Source of the DNA: Actinomycetota bacterium
GTDB taxonomy: Bacteria; Actinomycetota; Humimicrobiia; Humimicrobiales; Humimicrobiaceae
Reading direction: 5' to 3'
NCBI GenBank assembly: GCA_016783985.1
Contig: JADHVM010000063.1
Location: 1 to 6,037, forward strand
Length of the DNA stretch: 6,037 nt
Part shown: piece after piece, positions 1 to 5,677 of the stretch
Position numbering within the stretch: the first letter of the stretch is position 1
How the letters are laid out: each line of letters opens with the position of its first letter
Made by a program: the position numbers and the translations under genes
The notes under the pieces: generated by a model
The model's input: only the letters and a program-made list of their open reading frames with translations
Databases searched by the model: none
What the model was told of the DNA's origin: nothing

Positions 1-1
1 A

Positions 2-661
2 TATTTTTTTATAAAAATAGAAAATGTTGATGGTAGCAGGATATCAGTAAAAGGTAGTGAAATCTTTAAACCTTTTCCCCGTATTATATTATTTCAATGT
101 ATTCTTAAAAAAAATGCAATGGAAATTGCAATTCAAAAAACAGCTGAGATTGGGATTAGCAGCATTGTCCCAGTTTTTAGCAGGAGGGTGATTTTAGATA
201 AAAAAAGATTAGACAATAAGGTAGGCAGGTGGGACGTAATAGCAATGCAAGCGTCTAAATAATGCAAAAGAGATTTTATTTGCAGGGTCGAATCTCCCAT
301 TGATATTTTTAGTATTGAAATATCAAGATTTGATATTTTTTATCTCCCATACGAAAGGATAGAAAAGAAAAAGTCTGAAGGGATGGATATTTAAGGAAGA
401 TTAAGTGATTATTTTAAAAAAATAGCCAGTGGTAAAGCTGGCAGTAATAGCGGGGGTATCAATAGCAGCAATAGGCACATTACTGGAAATATAGGGTATA
501 TAATAAGTCCTGAGGACGGCTTTGAAGAAGAAGTAGATTTTTTAAAAAGAAATGAGGCAGCAGTAGTGTATCTTGGAAAGAATATTTTAAGATCTTGAAC
601 TGCAGCTATTTATTTTTTATCTGTACCGGATTACAGTTTAAAAAGATATAAAAGAAATTAA
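2..661 (+). pseudogene. rsmE: rsmE relic: 16S rRNA (uracil1498-N3)-methyltransferase, 5' end outside window, three in-frame stops
   Basis: RsmE is a SPOUT-fold enzyme that methylates U1498 of 16S rRNA using S-adenosylmethionine. One frame (codons from position 2) gives RsmE-like sequence throughout. It reads AIQKTAEIGISSIVPVFSRR at about 128-187, a GRW segment near 224-232 and an LPYER segment near 344-358. A degraded IGPEGG loop (read as ISPEDG) lies at 503-520, and the end of the SPOUT knot (YLGKNILRS, then TAAIYFL) at 569-619. The frame is cut by TAA at 260-262, TAA at 392-394 and TGA at 596-598, and ends naturally at TAA 659-661. No frameshift is needed. The first stop sits where the family usually has Gln (one C-to-T change from CAA). 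The TGA replaces the usual Glu of the LRxETA motif. A Ser/Asn/Gly-rich stretch at about 425-490 looks like an insertion. Position directly before mtaB matches the usual order. It is most likely a non-functional gene; uncorrected sequencing errors are the alternative. Confidence 0.8.
300..338 (+). repeat. three-arm repeat with two mutually exclusive hairpins inside the rsmE relic
   Basis: The 9-mer TTGATATTT occurs at 300-308 and again at 330-338, and its exact reverse complement AAATATCAA lies between them at 318-326. The middle arm can pair with the left copy (9-nt loop) or the right copy (3-nt loop). The right-hand hairpin ends in a run of six T (336-341), which gives it a weak terminator-like look, but the stem has only one G:C pair. 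A second short direct repeat, ATCTCCCAT, flanks the element at 292-300 and 342-350. In such AT-rich DNA this could be chance. Confidence 0.35.
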
Positions 662-662
662 T

Positions 663-1979
663 ATGAAATTTTCTATAAATACGCTTGGCTGCAAGACCAA
701 TCAAAGTGAATCAGATTACATAATATGTAATCTGATGAAGAGGGGGCACAGCATTGTACCATATGATAATAATCCAGAAGTTTGTATCATTAATACATGC
801 ACAGTTACCTCTGCAAGTGATAGGAAGTCAAGACAGATTATAAGGAGATTAAAGCATGCCAGTCCTAAAGGTATAATTGTAGTAACAGGTTGTTTCCCTT
901 GTTTTAATAAAAAATTTTTAAATGATAATAATGTTAAATATATTATAAAGAATAAAGATAAGTACAATATACCTGATTTTATTGAGAGTATCATCACAGG
1001 AGAAAAATCAACAGGAAAAAGGAACTGGAGTTGGAATAATTACAGGAACGAGATCCACAGCAGAGCACTTGTAAAAATACAGGATGGGTGTGAACAGAAT
1101 TGCAGTTACTGCATTGTCCCTAAGGTAAGGGGCAGTTATAAAAGTAAATCTCCAGATAAAGTTTTAAAGGAAGTCAATAATCTGGAAAAAAATGGATTTG
1201 GGGAAATAGTACTTACCGGAATTCATATTGGTAAGTATGGGATAGATTTTGTTTTAAATAGTAAAAACAATGGCAGCAAGATAAGTAATTTAGCAGGGCT
1301 GGTAAAGGCAATTATTGATAAGACAAATATAGGAAGGATAAGACTTAGCTCAATTGAAGTAAATGAAATTAATGATGAGATTTTATCTTTAATGAGAGAT
1401 GAAAGCAGTAGAATCGCAAAGCATTTGCACATCCCTCTTCAGAGTGGGAGTAATGAAATATTGGCATCGATGAGGAGACTATATAGAAGAGAGTCCTTTT
1501 TGGAAAAGATTAAAGCTATCAGAAAAGCAGTTCCTGATATAGCTGTAACGACAGATGCTATTGTTGGATTTCCTGGAGAGACAGATGAGGATTTTTTACA
1601 AACTATAGCTTTAGTTAAAGATGTTTCTTTTAGCAAGCTGCATGTTTTTAAATTCTCACTCAGAGAACATACTTCTGCTGCAAACTTTTCTGGTCAGATT
1701 CAGGAGATAGTTAAATCTAAGAGAAGTAAAATTTTAAGAGAAATCGGGGATAAATTGAGGAGAAGTTATATAAGAGAAAGTATTGGAAAAGAGTTAGAAG
1801 TACTCTGTGAAAAAATAGACACTAAAAAGAAGGTATTTAATGGAACTTCTGGAAATTATATAAAAATTTATATCCCGATTAATAAAACTGATGGAGTTTT
1901 CGAGAAAGGGAAAATGGTTAAAGTTCTTGCAGAATTAATGTATAAAGATGGTTTGCTGGGCAGATTGCATAAAAATTGA
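663..1979 (+). CDS. mtaB: tRNA (N6-threonylcarbamoyladenosine37-C2)-methylthiotransferase MtaB
   Basis: MtaB is a cytosolic radical-SAM enzyme that converts t6A37 to ms2t6A in tRNAs reading ANN codons. The 438-residue length is normal. The N-terminal UPF0004 domain (about 1-115) opens with TLGCKTNQ and supplies the auxiliary [4Fe-4S] cysteines C10, C46 (NTCTVT) and C77 (TGC). The radical-SAM domain (about 130-365) has CxxxCxxC at C143, C147 and C150, followed by IVPKVRG. It also has LTGIHIG near 184-190, HIPLQSGS near 256-263 and the VGFPGETDEDF segment at 301-311. A TRAM-like RNA-binding tail covers about 370-435. The TLGCK motif rather than the MiaB pattern favours MtaB over MiaB or RimO. 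The start is fixed by the canonical N-terminus. No clear Shine-Dalgarno precedes it, and the ATG lies one base after the native rsmE stop, which suggests it was translationally coupled. Oddities: an extra Cys at C80, and REHT where the family usually has RxGT (334-337). Confidence 0.95.
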   Translation: MKFSINTLGCKTNQSESDYIICNLMKRGHSIVPYDNNPEVCIINTCTVTSASDRKSRQIIRRLKHASPKGIIVVTGCFPCFNKKFLNDNNVKYIIKNKDKYNIPDFIESIITGEKSTGKRNWSWNNYRNEIHSRALVKIQDGCEQNCSYCIVPKVRGSYKSKSPDKVLKEVNNLEKNGFGEIVLTGIHIGKYGIDFVLNSKNNGSKISNLAGLVKAIIDKTNIGRIRLSSIEVNEINDEILSLMRDESSRIAKHLHIPLQSGSNEILASMRRLYRRESFLEKIKAIRKAVPDIAVTTDAIVGFPGETDEDFLQTIALVKDVSFSKLHVFKFSLREHTSAANFSGQIQEIVKSKRSKILREIGDKLRRSYIRESIGKELEVLCEKIDTKKKVFNGTSGNYIKIYIPINKTDGVFEKGKMVKVLAELMYKDGLLGRLHKN

Positions 1980-1993
1980 AACTTTCAAAGATA

Positions 1994-2021
1994 TTGTAAA
2001 AATTCTATAAGGGTGTATAAT
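1994..2021 (+). promoter_or_regulatory. candidate sigma-A promoter for the HIT gene and downstream operon
   Basis: TTGTAA at 1994-1999 is followed after 16 bases by a perfect TATAAT at 2016-2021, so transcription would begin near 2028, about 90 bases before the HIT start codon. It sits in the longest gene-free gap of the window (138 bases). A perfect -10 and a 4/6 -35 are visible directly; activity is inferred. A second TATAAT at 2046-2051 lacks a good -35 element. AT-rich DNA produces such matches often. Confidence 0.45.
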
Positions 2022-2047
2022 TTTTTAGTTTTTAAAAATATATATTA

Positions 2048-2073
2048 TAATTACTAGTAAGGAGTTAATTACT
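2048..2073 (+). repeat. 18-base-spaced direct repeat and palindrome in the HIT leader
   Basis: TAATTACT occurs at 2048-2055 and 2066-2073, one copy every 18 bases. The first copy overlaps a perfect 10-base palindrome, TTACTAGTAA, at 2051-2060. AAGGAG, a good ribosome-binding match, lies between the copies at 2059-2064 but has no usable start codon after it. The location downstream of the candidate promoter would suit an operator, but no known regulator site is recognised, and chance is possible in this AT-rich gap. Confidence 0.25.
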
Positions 2074-2117
2074 GATAAAAAATATATAGAAATACAATTT
2101 GGTGTATTAGGAGTGAT

Positions 2118-2462
2118 ATGAAAGATTGTCTTTTTTGTAAAATAGTAAATAAAGAAATAGGCAGTGATATTGTTTTAGAGACTGATAATGTGATAATATT
2201 TAAAGATATAAGCCCAAAAGCGCCGGTGCATCTTTTAGCAGTTCCTAAAGAGCATATAAGATCTATTGTAGAAATAGAAAGATTAGATAGTAATATTGTT
2301 AAAGAGCTCCTGGAGTCAATCTCACAAATTGCAAAAAAGCTTGAGCTGGGGAAAGATGGATTCAGAGTTGTTACAAATACAGGGCGCGGTGCAGGGCAGA
2401 GTGTAGATCATTTGCATTTTCACATATTGGGTAAAAGAAAATTTAGCTGGCCTCCTGGATAA
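2118..2462 (+). CDS. HIT-family (Hint-like) purine nucleoside phosphoramidase/hydrolase
   Basis: This is a small cytosolic member of the histidine-triad superfamily, Hint branch. These enzymes hydrolyse phosphoramidate or adenylylated nucleotides such as AMP-lysine or AMP-NH2; the substrate in the cell is usually unknown. The 114-residue length is typical. The HIT signature H98-L-H100-F-H102-I-L is intact; the middle His (H100) is the expected nucleophile. The family GxGQSVxHLHFH context is present at 91-102, and the protein ends in the common WPPG. C4 and C7 (CLFC) with downstream His fit the zinc-binding Hint subtype. An AGGAG at 2109-2113 lies four bases before the ATG, supporting this start. 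It follows the candidate promoter at 1994-2021 and is separated from phoH by 52 bases with no visible terminator, so it probably belongs to the phoH-pgpH-ybeY unit. The family call is very secure; the exact substrate is not visible. Confidence 0.95.
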   Translation: MKDCLFCKIVNKEIGSDIVLETDNVIIFKDISPKAPVHLLAVPKEHIRSIVEIERLDSNIVKELLESISQIAKKLELGKDGFRVVTNTGRGAGQSVDHLHFHILGKRKFSWPPG

Positions 2463-2482
2463 AATTACAAGCTTTCAAAACA

Positions 2483-2506
2483 CTCAATTAATACATATTA
2501 CTTGAG
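2483..2506 (+). promoter_or_regulatory. hairpin reaching into the phoH ribosome-binding site
   Basis: CTCAA (2483-2487) pairs with TTGAG (2502-2506), and TAAT (2489-2492) pairs with ATTA (2497-2500), around a 4-base loop (ACAT) with one T/C mismatch. The 3' arm includes the first GAG of the phoH Shine-Dalgarno. The structure is seen in the sequence; an effect on phoH translation is inferred. The stem is AU-rich and would be marginal, for example melting with rising temperature. Confidence 0.4.
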
Positions 2507-2510
2507 GAGG
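2504..2510 (+). promoter_or_regulatory. strong Shine-Dalgarno that fixes the TTG start of phoH
   Basis: GAGGAGG ends four bases before TTG (2515-2517). The phoH frame is closed upstream by TGA at 2503-2505, so TTG is the first possible start codon after the site, and no ATG or GTG is available near it. The four-base spacing is short but equals that of the HIT gene just upstream. Confidence 0.8.
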
Positions 2511-2514
2511 ATTT

Positions 2515-3498
2515 TTGTATCCTACTAAACAAAAAATAACCCTTGATTTTACTGAAAATCATTCTATTGCTGAGCTGCTTGGGGATAGAGACAAATTAAT
2601 AAAACTTGTAGAGAGAGAATATAATGTAGATATATTTGTATTGGGCAATGATGTTGAGATTTCTGGTAAAAGCAAGAATATAAAAAAGGTAATAAAATTA
2701 CTAAATGACCTGTCATTACAGATTAATATCGGGCAGAAAGTAGATACTCAAAAAGTTAGTGATTCAATAAGGATAATGGGAAACAAATCAAAGTTTAAAC
2801 CGCATGAAATATTTAATAATTGTTTAATTTTAAATAGTGGAAAAAAAATTAAACCACGTACTGAAGGGCAGAATAATTATATTGAAGCTATAAGAAAAAA
2901 TACGATTGTTTTCAGTATAGGTCCTGCCGGGACCGGAAAGACTTATCTAGCATTAGCCATGGCTGTAAATGAATTAAAAAGCAACGAAATTGGAAGAATT
3001 ATTCTGGTAAAACCAGTAGTTGAGGCTGGTGAAAAACTTGGATTTCTGCCCGGGGATGTGTACGCTAAGGTAAATCCTTATCTTAGGCCTCTTTATGATG
3101 CCTTATATGAGATGCTGGATGTAGAAACGTTTCAGAAGTATATGGATATGGGAATTATTGAAGTTGCACCGCTTGCATATATGAGAGGACGTACTTTAAA
3201 TGATTCTTTTATTATACTTGATGAGGCACAAAATACGTCTCCTGAGCAGATGAAGATGTTTCTGACCAGGTTGGGATTTGGTTCAAAAATTGTTGTAACT
3301 GGAGATATTACACAGGTTGATTTGCCACAGGATAAAAAATCAGGTCTAATACTTGTAAGGGAAATATTGGATAATATAGAAGGGATTGAATTTGTTTATC
3401 TTACATCTAAAGATATTGTAAGGCACGCATTAGTACAGAAGATGGTAAATGCTTATAAAAAATATGATGAAAAACTAGAAGATGATAGCAAAAAATAA
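2515..3498 (+). CDS. phoH: PhoH-family ATPase (PhoL/YbeZ-like)
   Basis: PhoH proteins are cytosolic P-loop ATPases, probably RNA-associated, that are almost always encoded near ybeY; their exact role is unsettled. The 327-residue length is typical. A KH-like N-terminal domain (about 1-105) precedes the ATPase domain. Walker A is G136-PAGTGK-T143 and Walker B is FIILDEAQN at 232-240. Family motifs AGEKLGFLPGD (171-181), NPYLRPLYDAL (187-197), APLAYMRGRTLND (218-230) and VTGDITQVDLP (261-271) are intact, and the RHALVQKMVNAY segment (303-314) closes the domain. VKPVVE replaces the more usual TRPAVE at 165-170, so the conserved Arg is Lys166, a conservative change. The start is TTG with a strong Shine-Dalgarno. 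The 3' end overlaps pgpH by 17 bases. rpsU, often found between a HIT gene and phoH in related genomes, is absent. The original link to phosphate starvation (E. coli PhoH) need not apply here. Confidence 0.95.
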   Translation: MYPTKQKITLDFTENHSIAELLGDRDKLIKLVEREYNVDIFVLGNDVEISGKSKNIKKVIKLLNDLSLQINIGQKVDTQKVSDSIRIMGNKSKFKPHEIFNNCLILNSGKKIKPRTEGQNNYIEAIRKNTIVFSIGPAGTGKTYLALAMAVNELKSNEIGRIILVKPVVEAGEKLGFLPGDVYAKVNPYLRPLYDALYEMLDVETFQKYMDMGIIEVAPLAYMRGRTLNDSFIILDEAQNTSPEQMKMFLTRLGFGSKIVVTGDITQVDLPQDKKSGLILVREILDNIEGIEFVYLTSKDIVRHALVQKMVNAYKKYDEKLEDDSKK

Positions 3499-5677
3499 AA
3501 ATATAAAAAGTAAAACGAAGGAAATTATAAAAAAATCTGAGAGTGGAAATAAAGTAAAGCCACAGAATTTTTTTCTAAAATATTTTTCTTTCAGGAGTAA
3601 AATTGCTCAGAGGATATATATATTTGTTTTAACTCTGGCTTTTATTGCGGCAATGCTTTCGTATGATTATACACCAGATATCGGAATTGAGTTGGATAAA
3701 CCCAGTCCACGTACTATAAAGGCAACTAAAAGTATAGAATTTGAGGATATTGAAAAGACTGAAGAAGATAGGAATAAAAATGAAACTGGGGTAGAAGATA
3801 TATATGTTTATAATGTGGATATATTAAATGGTGAAGAAGGAACTTTATATAATATAAAATATTTTTATCTTTTAACAGGGATTGTACAGAAAAAAGAAGA
3901 TAAGTCCTTCGAAGAGAAAGTTGACTATTTGACCAACCTCTTTGGGAATGTATATTCTGAATCTACTATTTCTGCTGCTCTTAATCTTTCTACTGAGGAG
4001 AATAATTCTCTTATGGCAAGCACTCAGGAAATAGCAAAAGATATAATGGAAGAAAAGATTAAACCAACAGAAGTAGATTTTGTAAAAAATGAAGTTTTAA
4101 AATTAGTTGAAGAAAATGAAGAGGTAGATAGGGAGCACGTTCCTATTGTTACCAGCGTCCTTCAAAATAATATAGTGGCAACAGCATTATTTGACCCGGT
4201 GGCAACTGAGGAAACTAGGAGAGAGGCAAGGTTAAATACCCCTCCCCATATGGTAAATATCCAGGAAGGTCAAACCATTATAATTGAAGGAGAAATTGTT
4301 AGTGATGAAAATATTATAATATTAAAAATGCTAGGGCTGCTAGAAAAAGAATTTAACTGGAGAAGATATGTATATATGTCTCTAGCAGCACTGATTGTTT
4401 TATTATCTTTTGGGTTTTATATATATAAATTTAACAGAAAAATTTTTGAAAATACAAAAAAGGTATTTTTAATTTCTCTTCTTATAGTAATATTTACTGC
4501 AATTATAAAGATTTTAACAATTTTATCCTCAATACATCTAAGTTTATGGAATTACATGTTCCCCATAATTGCAGCATCTATGATCTATACTATTTTATTT
4601 GATGCACGATTAGGAATAATGGCAACTGTTAGCCTTGCTATCTTTTCAGGTATTGCTACAGATTTTGCTTTCAGCATAGCTCTTGTTTATATGATAGGTG
4701 GAATTTTTGCTACATATTTAGTATCAAATGTTTCCCAGAGAGCTGAAGTTATGAAGGGGGGATTTATAAGCTCCCTTATACTTGGTTCCTTATTCTTTAC
4801 TGTAAACCTCATTGGAGGAGAGGCAACAACAATAGCTTTATATACAATGCTTGGAGTATTAAATGGTATTATATGTGCTATTTTAACCATTGGTCTTATG
4901 CCATTTATTGAGTCAGTATTTAATATTGTAACTGCTATGGGATTGCTGGAGTTGTCCCATACTGATAGGCCTTTACTAAAAGAACTTTTAATTCATGCTC
5001 CAGGTACATATAACCATAGTCTGATAGTGGGACATTTGGCGGAGAATTCTGCGAAAGCTATTGGTGCAGATTCGCTGCTAGTTAAAGTGGCAGCACTTTA
5101 TCATGACATTGGAAAACTTAGAAGGCCTGAATATTTTTATGAAAATCAAGTGGATATTGAGAATATTCATGACAGGCTTAATCCGTCAATGAGTAGAAAT
5201 ATTATTGCTAATCACATAAAGGACGGAATTGAGATAGCCATTAAGAACAAAATTCCAAAAAAAGTCATTAATGTTATTTCTCAACATCATGGAAATTCTT
5301 TAATTACTTATTTTTATGAAAAGCAAAAGAATAAGGATACTATTAAAACATCAAATGGAAGTATCGAGGGCCTAAAGGGACATTTTAGGTATCCTACAAG
5401 AAAGCCTCAGAGCGGAGAAGCTGCAATTCTTATGTTAGCAGATTCGACAGAAGCGGCTGTAAGGTCTATTGAAAGAATAACACCAAAGAAGATTGAGCAA
5501 ATGGTAGATTATGTAGTTGAAGATAAAATAAAAGATGGTCAATTAAGTGAATCTAATATAACTCTTAAGGAAATAAGTACCGTTAAGCTTACTTTAATTG
5601 ATGGTCTTATCTCTATTTATCATTCTCGATTGACTTATACAGATTCTAAATTAAAAGTGGCGGGAGATAACCTGTGA
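3482..5677 (+). CDS. pgpH: PgpH-type cyclic-di-AMP phosphodiesterase, 7TM-HD family (YqfF)
   Basis: Proteins of this family (Listeria PgpH) hydrolyse the second messenger c-di-AMP at the membrane, which affects potassium and osmotic balance. The 731 residues show the expected order. A Lys-rich cytosolic N-terminus (1-44) leads into TM1 (about 45-62). An extracytoplasmic 7TMR-HDED domain (about 63-292) ends in QEGQTIIIEGEIV and LKMLGLLEKE. About seven membrane segments follow between 295 and 475, then the cytosolic HD domain (about 490-715). Metal-site residues visible are H512 (NHS), the HD pair H541-D542 in HDIGK, H577 (NHI), H602/H603 and D654 (LADSTEA). RRPEYFYENQ (547-556) matches the family signature. 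The ATG overlaps the end of phoH by 17 bases and follows a same-frame TAG at 3476-3478; no good Shine-Dalgarno is visible, so translation probably depends on coupling to phoH. The early start is supported because the next Met (residue 58) would remove TM1. Confidence 0.95.
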   Translation: MIAKNKNIKSKTKEIIKKSESGNKVKPQNFFLKYFSFRSKIAQRIYIFVLTLAFIAAMLSYDYTPDIGIELDKPSPRTIKATKSIEFEDIEKTEEDRNKNETGVEDIYVYNVDILNGEEGTLYNIKYFYLLTGIVQKKEDKSFEEKVDYLTNLFGNVYSESTISAALNLSTEENNSLMASTQEIAKDIMEEKIKPTEVDFVKNEVLKLVEENEEVDREHVPIVTSVLQNNIVATALFDPVATEETRREARLNTPPHMVNIQEGQTIIIEGEIVSDENIIILKMLGLLEKEFNWRRYVYMSLAALIVLLSFGFYIYKFNRKIFENTKKVFLISLLIVIFTAIIKILTILSSIHLSLWNYMFPIIAASMIYTILFDARLGIMATVSLAIFSGIATDFAFSIALVYMIGGIFATYLVSNVSQRAEVMKGGFISSLILGSLFFTVNLIGGEATTIALYTMLGVLNGIICAILTIGLMPFIESVFNIVTAMGLLELSHTDRPLLKELLIHAPGTYNHSLIVGHLAENSAKAIGADSLLVKVAALYHDIGKLRRPEYFYENQVDIENIHDRLNPSMSRNIIANHIKDGIEIAIKNKIPKKVINVISQHHGNSLITYFYEKQKNKDTIKTSNGSIEGLKGHFRYPTRKPQSGEAAILMLADSTEAAVRSIERITPKKIEQMVDYVVEDKIKDGQLSESNITLKEISTVKLTLIDGLISIYHSRLTYTDSKLKVAGDNL
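5662..5666 (+). promoter_or_regulatory. ribosome-binding site supporting the ybeY GTG start
   Basis: GGGAG ends seven bases before GTG at 5674-5676, inside the last codons of pgpH. The GTG overlaps the pgpH TGA (5675-5677) as GTGA, a classic coupling arrangement. The site decides in favour of GTG, and the following residues match the expected YbeY N-terminus length. Confidence 0.75.

Noticed and set aside
596..598. TGA in the rsmE relic as a selenocysteine or recoded codon
   Set aside because: RsmE has no known selenocysteine at the LRxETA Glu, two TAA stops also interrupt the frame, and both mtaB and pgpH use TGA as a normal stop.
621..636. Inverted repeat CTGTA/TACAG upstream of mtaB as a terminator or operator
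   Set aside because: The stem has only five pairs with no following T-run, and it lies in the coding tail of the rsmE relic; probably chance.
716..997. Minus-strand open frame opposite mtaB (also at 1223-1432, 1439-1636, 4687-4890 and 5709-5996)
   Set aside because: Each lies fully antisense to a well-recognised gene and its translation resembles no known family; these are by-products of AT-rich coding sequence.
1976..1988. Palindrome TTGAAACTTTCAA at the mtaB stop as a terminator
   Set aside because: Only a one-base loop, a single G:C pair per arm and no T-run follow, so it cannot act as an intrinsic terminator.
2059..2089. Leader peptide after the orphan AAGGAG
   Set aside because: No ATG, GTG or TTG follows at a usable distance; a CTG start would give only five codons before TAG.
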